From Micromonospora sp. KC723 (GTDB taxonomy: Bacteria; Actinomycetota; Actinomycetes; Mycobacteriales; Micromonosporaceae), in contig NZ_SMKD01000036.1 of assembly GCF_004348595.1 (NCBI RefSeq), positions 1 to 43,918 of the forward strand: a stretch of 43,918 nucleotides of DNA. Reading direction: 5' to 3'. Under the pieces are notes generated by a model, which had not been told where the DNA came from, ran no database searches, and was given only the letters and a program-made list of their open reading frames with translations. A program made the translations under genes and the position numbers. This document shows positions 1-10,215 of the stretch, piece by piece (within the stretch, counting starts at the first letter, position 1; every line of letters begins with the position of its first letter).

Positions 1-1852
1 GTCCCGGGTCAACGGGTTCGGCGAGGACGGCCAGGATCTGGTCGCCGTACCTGGCGAGCTTGTTCTCGCCGACCCCGTTGACCCGGGACAGCTCGGCCAA
101 CGAGCCTGGCGCGTCGGTGGCGATCTGCCGCAGCGTCGCGTCGTGGAAGATCACGTACGCGGGGACGCCCTGTTCCTTCGCGCTCGCCGCCCGCCAGGCG
201 CGCAGCCGTTCGAACACACCGGTGGCCTGCGGGGTCAGGTCGGCGACCACGGTGGCCGCGCCGCGCGGCTTCGCCGACCGTGACGACGCCGGCCGCTCCG
301 GCTCGCGGCGCATGGTGACGGCGCGGCGACGGCCCAGCACCTCCGCGCTGGCGTCGGTGAGCGCCAGCGTGCCGTAGTCGCCCTCGACCGCGAGCAGCCC
401 TTCGGCGAGCAGTTGCCGGACCACGCCGCGCCACTCCGCCTCGCGTAGCTCGGCACCGATGCCGAAGGTGCTCAGAGAGTCGTGGCCGTACTGGGTGATC
501 TTGTCGGTCTGCCTGCCGAGCAGGATGTCCACGCAGTGGCCGGCACCGAAACGCTGGTTGCGCTCCCGGTCGAGGCGGTAGACGGTGGAGAGCAGCTTCT
601 GCGCGGGGACCGTGCCGTCCCAGGTCTCCGGCGGCTCCAGGCAGGTGTCGCAGTTGCCGCAGGTGGTCGTGCCGGTCTCGCCGAAGTACTCCAGCAACTG
701 CACCCGGCGGCACCGAACCGTCTCGCAGAGCGCCAGCATCGCGTCCAGGTGGGCGGCGAGGTTGCGCCGGTGGGCCAGGTCCCCGTCGGACGTCTCGATC
801 ATCTTGCGCTGCTGCACCACGTCCTGGAGCCCGTACGCGAGCCAGGCCGTGGACGGCAGCCCGTCCCGGCCGGCGCGGCCGGTCTCCTGGTAGTAGCCCT
901 CCACCGACTTGGGCAGGTCGAGGTGGGCGACGAACCGGACGTCCGGCTTGTCGATGCCCATCCCGAACGCGATCGTGGCGACCATGACCAAGCCGTCCTC
1001 GCGCAGGAAGCGCTGCTGGTTCGCGGCGCGGGTGGCCGAGTCCAGCCCGGCGTGGTACGGCAGCGCGGCGATGCCGTTGGCGACCAGGAACTCGGCGGTC
1101 TTGTCCACCGAGGCCCGGGACAGGCAGTAGACGATGCCGGCGTCACCCGGGTGCTCGTCACGCAGCAGGCCGAGAAGTTGCCGGCGGGGCTCCCGCTTGG
1201 GCACGATCCGGTACTGGATGTTGGGCCGGTCGAAGCTGGCCACGAAGTGCCGTGCCCCGGTGAGCTGGAGCCGGGTGGCGATCTCGGCCCGGGTGGCGCT
1301 GGTCGCGGTGGCGGTCAGCGCGATCCGGGGTACCGCCGGCCAGCGCTCGTGCAGCATCGACAGGGCCAGGTAGTCGGGGCGGAAGTCGTGCCCCCACTGC
1401 GACACGCAGTGCGCCTCGTCGATCGCGAACAGGCTGATCCGGCCCCGGTCGAGCAGCTGGGGCACGGCGCGCGTGCCCAACGCCTCCGGGGCCAGGTAGA
1501 GCAGATCCAGCTCACCGGCGACGAACGCCCGCTCGACCTGGCGGCGGGCGTCGAGATCCTGGGTGGAGTTGAGGAAGCCGGCCCGGACGCCGACCGCGGT
1601 CAGCGCGTCGACCTGATCCTGCATGAGCGCGATCAGCGGCGAGACCACCACCGCCACACCGTCGCGGACCAGGGCCGGGATCTGGTAGCAGAGCGACTTG
1701 CCGCCACCGGTGGGCATGAGCACCAGGGCGTCGCCGCCGGCCACCACGTGGTCGATGACCTCCTGCTGGAAGCCGCGGAAGGCGTCGTAGCCGAAGACCC
1801 GGCGGAGCACCCCGAGGGCGTCGGCGGTGTCCAGGTCGGTGGGGGAGGACAT
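1..1852 (-). CDS. recQ: ATP-dependent DNA helicase RecQ (3' end cut by window edge)
   Basis: Superfamily 2 DNA helicase that unwinds duplex DNA 3'-5' in recombination and replication-fork repair. Reading leftwards from ATG 1852, the protein has Walker A MPTGGGKS at about residues 46-53, the DEAH box with the RecQ-type continuation [10 protein letters not shown] at about 145-154, the helicase-C block ending in [10 protein letters not shown], and an RQC zinc-binding cysteine cluster ([10 protein letters not shown]...CGNCDTC). A C-terminal HRDC domain ([19 protein letters not shown]) lies next to the window edge. About 617 codons are visible and only the last few residues are missing. The gene is monocistronic as far as can be seen and diverges from the regulator pair to its right. 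The family assignment is secure. Confidence 0.96.
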   Translation of the reverse strand, partial: MSSPTDLDTADALGVLRRVFGYDAFRGFQQEVIDHVVAGGDALVLMPTGGGKSLCYQIPALVRDGVAVVVSPLIALMQDQVDALTAVGVRAGFLNSTQDLDARRQVERAFVAGELDLLYLAPEALGTRAVPQLLDRGRISLFAIDEAHCVSQWGHDFRPDYLALSMLHERWPAVPRIALTATATSATRAEIATRLQLTGARHFVASFDRPNIQYRIVPKREPRRQLLGLLRDEHPGDAGIVYCLSRASVDKTAEFLVANGIAALPYHAGLDSATRAANQQRFLREDGLVMVATIAFGMGIDKPDVRFVAHLDLPKSVEGYYQETGRAGRDGLPSTAWLAYGLQDVVQQRKMIETSDGDLAHRRNLAAHLDAMLALCETVRCRRVQLLEYFGETGTTTCGNCDTCLEPPETWDGTVPAQKLLSTVYRLDRERNQRFGAGHCVDILLGRQTDKITQYGHDSLSTFGIGAELREAEWRGVVRQLLAEGLLAVEGDYGTLALTDASAEVLGRRRAVTMRREPERPASSRSAKPRGAATVVADLTPQATGVFERLRAWRAASAKEQGVPAYVIFHDATLRQIATDAPGSLAELSRVNGVGENKLARYGDQILAVLAEPVDPG

Positions 1853-1913
1853 CGTGGGATTGTACGAGCGGTGGCCGACAGCGCCCGACATCGACCGCGA
1901 GCGCGGCGGACTG

Positions 1914-2105
1914 TCAGCTGCCCGCCTCGCCGTCCCCGTCGCCCCAGCAGAGCCCGCCGATGCCGGCCGCGCTGTGGAAGCCGGGGTGCCCGGTGATGTC
2001 CATGCACACCTCGTTGTCGGGGCCGATCCGGCCGCAGAAGACCGGTTCCACGTGGTTCCAGGCGTCGGCCGATTCAGTCCGACTGTCCGCCGTCGCCGGC
2101 TTGCT
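1914..2105 (-). pseudogene. Possible 3' remnant of an unidentified gene, antisense to the start of the XRE regulator
   Basis: The minus strand is open for 63 codons up to a TGA at 1916-1914. The translation looks protein-like: it contains [20 protein letters not shown] and ends [14 protein letters not shown], with three cysteines and two tryptophans. An in-frame stop at 2108-2106 and the lack of a good start mean it cannot be a whole gene. Its upstream end stops where the recognisable XRE gene begins on the other strand, so it may be the tail of a gene replaced by recombination. I do not recognise the family. It could also be a chance open frame in GC-rich DNA. Confidence 0.3.
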
Positions 2106-2909
2106 TCAGAGTTGCGTCGCTACCGGGAAGCCGCTGGACTGACTCTGGAACAGGCGGCGCGCCACATCGACAGCTCGCACTCGCGGCTGTCGCGGATCGA
2201 GACCGGCCAGAGCGGCATCAGGGCACCCGACTTGAAGACGCTGCTGGAGGTGTACCAGGTGCCGCCCGACGAGCAGGCGGCCATGGTCACCCTTGCGCGC
2301 GAGTCGCGGCAGCGCGGCTGGTGGCGTGGGTACGGCGATGCCGTGCCGGACTGGTTCGAGGTTTACGTCGGCTTGGAGTCCGAGGCGGCCGGCCTTGCCG
2401 TCTATGAGTCCCAGTTCGTGCACGGTCTCTTTCAAACGGAGGCGTACGCCCGAGCGGTCTACCGGGCAGCGGTGAACCCGCTGGCACCGGACGAAATCGA
2501 TCGCCGGGTGCGGCTGCGGATGGACCGCCAGCATCTCGTGACCGAGCAGGGCCTCCGGATCCGCGCCGTGCTGGACGAAGCCGTCCTGCGTCGCGCCATC
2601 GGCGGACCCGAAGTGCTCCGCGATCAACTCCGTCGGCTGCTGGAGATCGCCGATCTGCCCAACGTGTCGCTACAGGTGCTGCCCTTCTCGGCCGGTGCCT
2701 GTGTGCTCGGACCCTTCACCATCATCGACTTCCCGGGGGTGGCCGACCAGTCGGTGATCTTCGTCGAGAACCAGGCCGGGGGGATCTATCTGGAGAAGCC
2801 CAACGAGGTGCGGGACTGTACGCTGAAGTTCGACTACCTACGTGCGGAGGCGTGCGACACCAAGGTGTCGGCCACCATGATCGCCGGCTTGGTCAAGGAG
2901 ATCTCGTGA
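2052..2909 (+). CDS. XRE-family HTH regulator with C-terminal Scr1/DUF5753-type domain
   Basis: DNA-binding regulator of the actinomycete family that pairs with DUF397 proteins. From GTG 2052 it is 285 aa, the usual family length. The N-terminus carries the [20 protein letters not shown] segment followed by the HTH recognition region [15 protein letters not shown] (about residues 40-55). The rest matches the effector-type domain of the family ([41 protein letters not shown]). The frame is open back to 1827, but GTG 2052 places the start about a dozen residues before the RRRR segment, as in relatives; the ribosome site is weak. Its stop overlaps the start of the DUF397 gene (GTGA), so the two are translationally coupled. 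The target is unknown; such pairs have been compared with antitoxin-toxin systems. Confidence 0.85.
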   Translation: MVPGVGRFSPTVRRRRLASELRRYREAAGLTLEQAARHIDSSHSRLSRIETGQSGIRAPDLKTLLEVYQVPPDEQAAMVTLARESRQRGWWRGYGDAVPDWFEVYVGLESEAAGLAVYESQFVHGLFQTEAYARAVYRAAVNPLAPDEIDRRVRLRMDRQHLVTEQGLRIRAVLDEAVLRRAIGGPEVLRDQLRRLLEIADLPNVSLQVLPFSAGACVLGPFTIIDFPGVADQSVIFVENQAGGIYLEKPNEVRDCTLKFDYLRAEACDTKVSATMIAGLVKEIS

Positions 2910-3121
2910 TCCACGTTCAGCGGGCTACCGATGTCGCGAACGCCCGGTGGTGGAAGAGCACCCGCAGCGGTGACACCGGAGGCTCCTGCGTCGAGGTGGC
3001 CGAGCTGCCTGACGCGCTGGCGGTGCGGGACTCCAAGGATCCGGACGGGCCGGCGCTCCTCTTCGGCCGGGGTGCCTGGTCGACGTTCGTCACCGGTCTG
3101 CGGCGCGGCCAGCGCGGCTGA
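2906..3121 (+). CDS. DUF397 domain protein, partner of the upstream XRE regulator
   Basis: Small 71-aa protein covering a complete DUF397 domain: RWWKSTRSGDTGGSCVEVA, then a conserved VRDSKDPDGPALLF segment and a closing WSTFVTGLRRG. GTG 2906 overlaps the upstream TGA by four bases. This coupling and the matching family set (Scr1-type regulator plus DUF397) are the main functional clue. DUF397 proteins have been proposed to act as small partners or toxin-like factors with their regulator. No catalytic residue is evident and the function here is open. Longer upstream starts in the same frame (from 2852) lie inside the regulator gene and are not needed. Confidence 0.88.
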   Translation: MIHVQRATDVANARWWKSTRSGDTGGSCVEVAELPDALAVRDSKDPDGPALLFGRGAWSTFVTGLRRGQRG

Positions 3122-3186
3122 CGCCTCGGCGAGGCTGCCACCGCCCTGATGCCGGCGGCATCACCGACGCCCGGTTAGATGACCGG

Positions 3187-4086
3187 ATGGCGGTAAGCAT
3201 CGATATCGACGCCCTCCGGGACGCGGCTGGAGCCGGGGCCTGTGCGGCGGCGGACAAACTACGGGAAGCCGGTCGGCCGGAGGCGATCATGCCGGCGGGC
3301 GGGGGAGCGTCCTGCGTGATCCGGGAGGCCGGGCAGTCGCCGTACGAGGTCTGGGTGGGGATCACGGCGGACGGCTTCCACGCCGAGTGCGGCTGCCCAG
3401 CCGGCGGGGAGCTGTGCGCGCACGCGGTGGCCCTCACCCTCGCCGCCCTGGCGGACGGCTTCGCCTGGTCCTCGGCGGCCACCCCACCGTCATGCCTGGC
3501 GATCGACCCCAGGGTGGCTCAACTGGCCGAACTCGCGCGGAGCCTCCCCACCCGGCGACTGACGTTGCTGGTCGCCGAGTGGGCGGCCACGGATCGCGTG
3601 CTGGAGACCGCGTTGCGGGCGCGCGCCGGCCAGCTCGCTCCCCCCACCGCCGCCGAGTTGGGCGACATCCTTCGCACGATCCACAGCCTGGCCCACGAGG
3701 CGACCAGCGGCGACCGCTGGGATCTGCACGACGTGGAGAAGGCCGGGCGGGCGATCGTCGAGGAGATCGAGGTGCTTGCCCAACGGCCGCCGACCGAGGA
3801 GACGCTGCTGCTGGTCGAGCGGGCCGCCCGCGCCTGGGACGGCATCTCCGGTCACCTGTACGACGCCTGGGAGACGTACGAGGAGGAGCCGGCCGAGATC
3901 GGCGGCGCGCTGCGGGCGGTCCACGTCCAGCTCTGCGAGCAGGTGCAGCCGGACCCGGACGAGCTGGCCGCCCGGCTGGCCGAGATCATCGAGGCGGCCG
4001 AGGTCGACTCCTGCCTCGACGAGCCGTGGGACTACCTCGGCGTGCTCGGCCGCGACCGGGTCAAGGCGTTACAGCAGCGCCGCTGA
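3187..4086 (+). CDS. SWIM zinc-finger domain protein
   Basis: A 299-aa cytoplasmic protein with a SWIM-type zinc site, CxCx(6)CxH, at C68, C70, C77 and H79 (ECGCPAGGELCAHAVA). SWIM modules bind DNA or protein in diverse settings. The remaining 200 residues are helical and acidic, have no catalytic motif I recognise, and contain many Glu/Ala-rich stretches. ATG 3187 is 65 bp after the DUF397 gene. The gene ends at a strong hairpin shared with the convergent gene at 4165. The domain is clear and the biological role unknown. Confidence 0.75.
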   Translation: MAVSIDIDALRDAAGAGACAAADKLREAGRPEAIMPAGGGASCVIREAGQSPYEVWVGITADGFHAECGCPAGGELCAHAVALTLAALADGFAWSSAATPPSCLAIDPRVAQLAELARSLPTRRLTLLVAEWAATDRVLETALRARAGQLAPPTAAELGDILRTIHSLAHEATSGDRWDLHDVEKAGRAIVEEIEVLAQRPPTEETLLLVERAARAWDGISGHLYDAWETYEEEPAEIGGALRAVHVQLCEQVQPDPDELAARLAEIIEAAEVDSCLDEPWDYLGVLGRDRVKALQQRR

Positions 4087-4121
4087 CGGCGGCCACGATC
4101 CACACCGCCGTCGCCGACGGA

Positions 4122-4154
4122 GGGACGCGACCGGGTGCGGCCCGGTCGCGTCCC
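4122..4154. terminator. Bidirectional hairpin terminator between convergent genes
   Basis: A perfect 14-bp stem (4122-4135 with 4141-4154; arm GGGACGCGACCGGG) closes a 5-nt loop. It sits between the stops of the SWIM protein (4086) and the minus-strand gene (4165), as expected for a two-way terminator. There is no U-run, which is normal in actinomycetes. Confidence 0.7.
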
Positions 4155-4164
4155 GAAGGGCTGA

Positions 4165-4506
4165 TCAGGCCCCAGCCGGTCGGTTGGCCAGCGCTCGCGG
4201 CGGCGCCTTCATCCCCACCACGATGTCGACGATCTCGATGTAGCGGGCCTTGCCACCCATCCGGAACGCCGTGGCTGCCGCGTTGATCTCCTCCAGGGTG
4301 TCCGCCTCCACCATGGTGACCTGGTCGTACCTGCCGTTCACGCCGGTGCAGACCACATGGGTGAGCTGCTTGGCGAAGCGGGCCAGGTCGCGGGCGTGCT
4401 CGTGGGAGACCTCACGGATGCCCTCCTCGCCGAGGGCGAAGTACTCCGGACTGATCTTCATGAACAGGAAGCCGACGTATTTGTTCTTCTCGGCCAGATC
4501 GTGCAT
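4165..4506 (-). CDS. Small protein resembling a dimeric alpha/beta-barrel (ferredoxin-like) domain
   Basis: A 113-aa protein starting at ATG 4506. It begins MHDLAEKNKYVGFLFMKISP and later has YDQVTMVEADTLEEINAAA and ARYIEIVDIVVG. The beta-alpha-beta pattern with a late DTLEEINAAATAFR helix resembles small dimeric alpha/beta-barrel (ABM/GYD-like) or darcynin-like proteins. No cofactor or catalytic motif is visible. It stands alone on the minus strand and converges with the SWIM gene. The gene is credible from codon pattern and length; the family assignment is a structural guess. Confidence 0.6.
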   Translation of the reverse strand: MHDLAEKNKYVGFLFMKISPEYFALGEEGIREVSHEHARDLARFAKQLTHVVCTGVNGRYDQVTMVEADTLEEINAAATAFRMGGKARYIEIVDIVVGMKAPPRALANRPAGA

Positions 4507-4715
4507 GGCGCCCTCCGGTTGTGCGGGCCGTCACCTGCGGCGACCACGCAAAGAATGGTCCCGGTTGCAGATCGTGAGCAACGAGTCGATCTGTCGGGAT
4601 TGCGACCGGCGCGGCGCGGCGTTCTGCCCGCCGGGCCGTGGCTCGACACCGGACGGGCGGACCCGCGATCCGAGGGGCGTCGGTGTGGGCGGGCGGACCG
4701 ACCGGCCCGGCGGGA

Positions 4716-4721
4716 TAGAGT
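4716..4721 (+). promoter_or_regulatory. Possible -10 element upstream of rapZ
   Basis: The 276-bp gap between the divergent gene at 4506 and rapZ holds a TAGAGT hexamer in a GGGATAGAGTCG context, about 62 bp before the rapZ GTG. No convincing -35 is visible. I see nothing else in this gap. Confidence 0.25.
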
Positions 4722-4782
4722 CGCTGATCGACCATGCGCGGCCGGGCGGACCGGACCGGCGTCAGGGACTCGGGAGTGGTAA

Positions 4783-5700
4783 GTGAGCGAGGCGCGGACG
4801 GCCGACGGGTACGCCCCGAACGGCACGGCGATGACAGAGACGGACACCTCCTTGGTGGTGGTGACCGGGCTGTCCGGCGGTGGCCGCAGCACGGTGGCCC
4901 GGGCGTTGGAGAACGTCGGGTACTACGTGGTGGACAACCTGCCCCAGGCGCTGCTGCTCGACATGGCCGAGCTGGCGGTCAAGGCCGGCGGCGCGGCCCG
5001 GCGGACCGCGATGGTGCTGGACGTGCGGTCCCGGGCCTTCTCCACCGACCTGGCCGGCGCGATCCGGGAGTTGAAGGAGCGCGGCTACTCACCCCGGGTG
5101 GTCTTCGTCGACGCCGACGACGAGGTGCTGATCCGCCGGTTCGAGAGCGTCCGGCGGTCGCACCCGTTGCAGGGGGAGGGGCGGCTGGCCGACGGTATCG
5201 CCGTCGAGCGCGGGCTGCTGGAGGAGGCCCGCGACCAGGCCGACGTGATCATCGACACCAGCCAGCTCAACGTCAACCAGCTCCGCCGGCGCATCGAGGA
5301 ACTCTTCGGCGGCGAGGACGCCCGCCGGCTGCGGGTGACCGTGCTCTCCTTCGGCTTCAAGTACGGCCTGCCGCCGGACGCCGACTTCGTCCTCGACGCC
5401 CGTTTCCTGCCCAACCCGTACTGGGTGCCGGAACTGCGTGAGCACACCGGGCGGGAGGAGCCGGTCAGCGCGTACGTGCTCGGCCAGGAGGGTGCCGACG
5501 CCTTCGTCTCCGCGTACGCCGACCTGGTCGGCGCGACCACGGCCGGCTTCGAGCGGGAGGGCAAGCGCTACCTGACCGTGGCGGTCGGCTGCACCGGTGG
5601 CAAGCACCGCAGTGTCGCCATCGCCGAGGAGCTCGCCGGCCGGCTGCGCCGCGCCAATCTGGCCGCCAACGCGCAGCACCGGGACCTGGGGCGGGAATGA
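4783..5700 (+). CDS. rapZ: RapZ/YvcJ-family RNase adapter and nucleotide-binding protein
   Basis: P-loop protein of the RapZ (YvcJ) family. Family members bind nucleotides, and in enterobacteria RapZ directs decay of the small RNA GlmZ that controls glucosamine-6-phosphate synthesis. The Walker A variant GLSGGGRST lies near residue 27, followed by the family block YYVVDNLPQALLLDMAEL. The C-terminal domain ends with GCTGGKHRSVAIAEELAGRL. GTG 4783 gives 305 aa; ATG 4831 is an alternative giving a length nearer the family norm. Its TGA overlaps the ATG of yvcK, and together with whiA this forms the conserved rapZ-yvcK-whiA trio. The family is certain; the RNA-related role in actinomycetes is inferred. 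Confidence 0.93.
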   Translation: MSEARTADGYAPNGTAMTETDTSLVVVTGLSGGGRSTVARALENVGYYVVDNLPQALLLDMAELAVKAGGAARRTAMVLDVRSRAFSTDLAGAIRELKERGYSPRVVFVDADDEVLIRRFESVRRSHPLQGEGRLADGIAVERGLLEEARDQADVIIDTSQLNVNQLRRRIEELFGGEDARRLRVTVLSFGFKYGLPPDADFVLDARFLPNPYWVPELREHTGREEPVSAYVLGQEGADAFVSAYADLVGATTAGFEREGKRYLTVAVGCTGGKHRSVAIAEELAGRLRRANLAANAQHRDLGRE

Positions 5701-6659
5701 CCGCGACGAAGGTGGTCGCCTTCGGCGGGGGGCACGGCCTGTCCGCCTCCCTGCGGGCGCTGCGGCACACGGCCGGAGAGCTCGACCTGGACATCACCGC
5801 CGTGGTGACCGTCGGCGACGACGGCGGCTCCAGCGGCCGGCTGCGTGCCGAGCGTGGCGGCCTGCCCCCGGGCGACCTGCGGCAGGCCCTCGTCGCGCTG
5901 GCCGGTGACCACCCGGCCACCCGGCGCAGCGCCGGGCTGTTCCAGCACCGCTTCACCGGCGACAGCGGCGACGGCCTGGCCGGGCACGCGGTGGGCAACC
6001 TGGTCCTCTGCGGGCTGATGGAACAGCTCGGCGACCCGGTGGCGGCGCTGGAACACGCCGGCGCGATGCTCGGCGCGGTCGGCCGGGTGCTGCCGATGTC
6101 GCCGCAGCCGGTCGGCATCGAGGCCCGGGTGCGTGGCGTCGACCCGGGGCGGCCCGACGAGGTGACCACCGTGCGCGGCCAGCACCAGGTCGCGGTGACC
6201 AGCGGCCGGGTGGAGGCGCTGCGGCTCACCCCGGACGCGCCGGCCGCGTGCGCCGAGGCGGTGGCCGCGGTCGGTGCGGCCGACTGGTTGATCTTCGGGC
6301 CGGGCAGCTGGTACACCAGCGTGCTGCCGCACCTGCTGGTGCCGGGGCTGGCCGCCGCGATCGTCGCCAGCCCGGCCCGGCGGCTGGTCACGCTCAACCT
6401 GGCCGCCGAGAAGGAGACCCTCGGGCTCTCCGTCGCCGACCACCTGGCCGCCCTGCACTGGTACCTTCCGCAGCTCACCATCGACTACGTGTTGGCCGAT
6501 TCGAAGGCGGTGGGTGATCCCGAACCGGTCGGCCGTGCGGCAGAATCGCTGGGTGCCCGGCTGGTCCTCGCCCCCGTCGCCGTCATCGACGGCTCCCCTC
6601 GTCATGATCCGGCCGCCCTGGGCACCGCGTTGGTGCCTGTCCTGGGCGCCGATCGTTAA
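5697..6659 (+). CDS. yvcK: YvcK-family (CofD-like) gluconeogenesis factor
   Basis: A 320-aa protein of the YvcK/CofD-like fold. It begins with the nucleotide-sugar binding loop VVAFGGGHGLSASLRALR and has TVGDDGGSSGRLR and DWLIFGPGSWYTSVLPHLLV. In Bacillus and mycobacteria YvcK (CuvA) binds UDP-sugars and is needed for growth on gluconeogenic carbon and for correct cell-wall synthesis. ATG 5697 overlaps the rapZ stop by four bases, so it is translationally coupled. The CofD-type F420 synthesis role is unlikely because of the rapZ-whiA context. Confidence 0.93.
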   Translation: MTATKVVAFGGGHGLSASLRALRHTAGELDLDITAVVTVGDDGGSSGRLRAERGGLPPGDLRQALVALAGDHPATRRSAGLFQHRFTGDSGDGLAGHAVGNLVLCGLMEQLGDPVAALEHAGAMLGAVGRVLPMSPQPVGIEARVRGVDPGRPDEVTTVRGQHQVAVTSGRVEALRLTPDAPAACAEAVAAVGAADWLIFGPGSWYTSVLPHLLVPGLAAAIVASPARRLVTLNLAAEKETLGLSVADHLAALHWYLPQLTIDYVLADSKAVGDPEPVGRAAESLGARLVLAPVAVIDGSPRHDPAALGTALVPVLGADR

Positions 6660-6713
6660 GCACGTACGTAATCACCGGCGACACGCCGGTACCGGTCCGT
6701 GGAGGGGCGCACA

Positions 6714-7694
6714 ATGGCGATGACGGCTGCGGTCAAGGACGAACTGAGCCGGGTCGACGTGCCCAAGCCCTGCTGCCGGCGGGCGGAGATGGCCGCGCTG
6801 CTCCGGTTCGCCGGCGGGCTGCACATCGTCTCCGGCCGGGTGGTGGTGGAGGCCGAGCTGGACACCGGGGCGGTGGCCCGACGGCTGCGTCGGGAGATCG
6901 CCGAGGTGTACGGCTACCCCAGCGAGATTCACGTGCTGGCCTCGGGCGGGCTGCGTAAGGGCAGCCACTTCATCGTCCGGGTGGTCAAGGACGGTGAGGC
7001 CCTGGCCCGGCAGACCGGTCTGCTCGACGTGCGCGGTCGCCCGGTGCGTGGGCTGCCCCCGCACGTGGTGGCGGCCAACGTCTGCTGCGCGGTGTCCGCC
7101 TGGCGAGGCGCGTTCATGGCGCACGGCTCGCTCACCGAGCCCGGCCGGTCCAGCGCGCTGGAGATCACCTGCCCCGGGCCGGAGTCGGCGCTGGCCCTGG
7201 TCGGCGCGGCCCGGCGGATCGGCATCACCGCCAAGAACCGCGAGGTGCGTGGGGTCGACCGGGTGGTGGTCAAGGACGGTGACGCCATCGCCGCGCTGCT
7301 CACCCGGGTCGGCGCGCACTCCAGCGTGCTGGCCTGGGAGGAGCGGCGGGTCCGCCGCGAGGTGCGGGCCACCGCCAACCGGTTGGCCAACTTCGACGAC
7401 GCCAACCTGCGCCGCTCGGCGCGGGCGGCGGTGGCCGCCGCCGCCCGGGTGACCCGGGCGCTGGAGATCCTCGCCGACGACGCCCCCCACCACCTGACCT
7501 CGGCCGGGCGGCTGCGCCTGGAGCACCGGCAGGCCTCCCTGGAGGAACTGGGCGCGCTGGCGGACCCGCCGCTGACCAAGGACGCCATCGCCGGTCGGAT
7601 CCGCCGGCTGCTGGCGCTGGCCGACAAGCGGGCCCGCGACCTGGGCATCCCGGATACCGAAGCGGCCGTCACGCCGGACATGCTCGTGGTCTGA
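6714..7694 (+). CDS. whiA: DNA-binding sporulation regulator WhiA
   Basis: A 326-aa WhiA, required for sporulation septation in Streptomyces, where it acts with WhiB. The N-terminal half is a homing-endonuclease-like (LAGLIDADG-fold) domain ([20 protein letters not shown]; later [19 protein letters not shown]). The C-terminal half is a helix-turn-helix domain ([20 protein letters not shown]). ATG 6714 lies 6 bases after GGAGGGG (6701-6707). An in-frame GTG at 6699 lies upstream of that ribosome site and is rejected. It follows yvcK by 54 bp and is probably in the same transcript. Confidence 0.95.
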   Translation: MAMTAAVKDELSRVDVPKPCCRRAEMAALLRFAGGLHIVSGRVVVEAELDTGAVARRLRREIAEVYGYPSEIHVLASGGLRKGSHFIVRVVKDGEALARQTGLLDVRGRPVRGLPPHVVAANVCCAVSAWRGAFMAHGSLTEPGRSSALEITCPGPESALALVGAARRIGITAKNREVRGVDRVVVKDGDAIAALLTRVGAHSSVLAWEERRVRREVRATANRLANFDDANLRRSARAAVAAAARVTRALEILADDAPHHLTSAGRLRLEHRQASLEELGALADPPLTKDAIAGRIRRLLALADKRARDLGIPDTEAAVTPDMLVV

Positions 7695-7761
7695 TAGGGC
7701 GGTGGTCGGCATGCTGCGAGCGGGATCACCACCCGCCGCAGCGCGGCGGCGCACGCTCGGA

Positions 7762-7767
7762 TAGGGT
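7762..7767 (+). promoter_or_regulatory. Possible -10 element in the gap leader
   Basis: The 264-bp whiA-gap spacer contains CGGATAGGGTCGC with TAGGGT at 7762-7767, about 190 bp before gap. An imperfect GC-rich hairpin (7697-7738, arms GGGCGGTGGT and ACCACCCGCC with one bulge) just after whiA may end the whiA transcript. Both are weak calls. Nothing else is recognisable in the spacer. Confidence 0.25.
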
Positions 7768-7925
7768 CGCTGCGTACGGCAAGGGGGCCGGCACAGGCAC
7801 TCCTCGCCGTGCTCACCGCCTCCGGCGGTCAGGGTCCTCACACGACCGCGGCGGGGTGGCCGAGATGACACGTCAACGGCCGGCTCCAACGGTCGGCGAA
7901 CACACCTCCGCCGGCCGGGGTCTGA

Positions 7926-8961
<1,036 letters not shown>

Positions 8962-8963
<2 letters not shown>

Positions 8964-9010
8964 GTGCGAGGAGTGAGCTTGCGAGCCCCGCGGTCACGAA
9001 CGGAGGGTTA
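8962..9010 (+). repeat. Spacer resembling a dispersed Micromonosporaceae intergenic repeat
   Basis: The 52-bp gap-pgk spacer reads GTGAGTGCGAGGAGTGAGCT, then GCGAGCCCCGCGGTCACGAACGG in two further pieces. I recall very similar segments (GAGTGAGCTTGCGAGCCCCGC...CGAACGGAGG) between genes in many Micromonospora and Salinispora genomes, but there is only this copy in the window. It ends in the pgk ribosome site GGAGGG. The repeat assignment is from memory and not checked. Confidence 0.35.
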
Positions 9011-9015
9011 GCTCT

Positions 9016-10215
9016 GTGACCATCCGCGACCTCGACGACCTGCTCGCCGAGGGGGTGTCGGGTCGGCGCGTGCTGGTGCGCGCCGACCTGAACGTCCCAC
9101 TCGACAAGCAGACCGGTGAGATCACCGACGACGGCCGGATCCGGGCCGTCCTGCCGACCCTGGGCGCGCTGGTGCAGGCCGGCGCGAAGGTGGTCGTCTG
9201 CTCGCACCTCGGCCGCCCGAAGGGCGCCCCGGACCCGCAGTTCAGCCTCCGCCCGGTCGCCGGCCGGCTCGGTGAGCTGCTCGGCGCGCCGGTGCACTTC
9301 GCCGCCGACACCGTCGGCGACTCGGCCCGCGCCACCGTGGCGGGCCTGGCCGACGGCCAGGTCGCACTGCTGGAGAACCTGCGCTTCAACGCCGGCGAGA
9401 CCAGCAAGGACGCCGCCGAGCGGGGGGCGTTCGCCGACCAACTCGCCGCCTTCGGCGAGGCGTACGTCGACGACGCCTTCGGCGCCGTGCACCGCGCGCA
9501 CGCCAGCGTCTTCGACGTGCCGGCCCGGCTGCCGCACGTGGCCGGCCGCCTCGTCCTGCGCGAGGTGGAGGTGCTCTCCAGGCTGGCCGGCGAGCCGGAG
9601 CGCCCGTACGTGGTGGTGCTCGGCGGGTCGAAGGTCTCCGACAAGCTGGCGGTGATCGAGGCGCTGCTGCCGAAGGTCGACCGGCTGCTGATCGGCGGCG
9701 GGATGTGCTTCACCTTCCTCAAGGCCCAGGGCCACGAGGTGGGCACCTCGCTGCTGGAGAAGGAGATGGTGGAGACCTGCCGCAACCTCCTGGAGCGCGC
9801 CCCGGGCAAGATCATGCTCCCGGTCGACGTGGTGGCCGCGGACGCCTTCGCCCCGGACGCCGCGCACGACACGGTGCCCGCCGACGGCATCCCGAGCCAC
9901 CGGCTCGGGCTGGACATCGGGCCGCGGACGGTGGCCGGTTTCGCCGCCGCGCTCTCCCAGGCCAAGACCATCTTCTGGAACGGGCCGATGGGCGTGTTCG
10001 AGATGGCCGCGTTCGCGGCCGGCACCCGGGGTGTCGCCGAGGCGATCACCAAGGCGGAGGCGTTCAGCGTGGTCGGCGGCGGTGACTCGGCGGCGGCGGT
10101 CCGTGCCCTGGGGCTGGACGAGTCCGCCTTCGGGCACATCTCCACCGGCGGCGGCGCCTCCCTGGAGTACCTGGAGGGCAAGACCCTCCCCGGCATCGCG
10201 GCCCTGGAGAACTGA
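9016..10215 (+). CDS. pgk: Phosphoglycerate kinase
   Basis: A 399-aa kinase making ATP and 3-phosphoglycerate from 1,3-bisphosphoglycerate and ADP. The N-terminal substrate motif is [22 protein letters not shown] follows near residue 65 and [11 protein letters not shown] near 116. The C-terminal nucleotide domain has [22 protein letters not shown] and [16 protein letters not shown] 9016 follows GGAGGG at usual distance. The stop overlaps the tpiA ATG by one base. Confidence 0.97.
   Translation: MTIRDLDDLLAEGVSGRRVLVRADLNVPLDKQTGEITDDGRIRAVLPTLGALVQAGAKVVVCSHLGRPKGAPDPQFSLRPVAGRLGELLGAPVHFAADTVGDSARATVAGLADGQVALLENLRFNAGETSKDAAERGAFADQLAAFGEAYVDDAFGAVHRAHASVFDVPARLPHVAGRLVLREVEVLSRLAGEPERPYVVVLGGSKVSDKLAVIEALLPKVDRLLIGGGMCFTFLKAQGHEVGTSLLEKEMVETCRNLLERAPGKIMLPVDVVAADAFAPDAAHDTVPADGIPSHRLGLDIGPRTVAGFAAALSQAKTIFWNGPMGVFEMAAFAAGTRGVAEAITKAEAFSVVGGGDSAAAVRALGLDESAFGHISTGGGASLEYLEGKTLPGIAALEN

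Noticed and set aside
482..1996. Long plus-strand open frame (504 codons) opposite recQ
   Set aside because: It is the mirror of recQ codons in GC-rich DNA; the protein is Gly/Val/Arg-rich with no domain, while the minus strand is a clear helicase.
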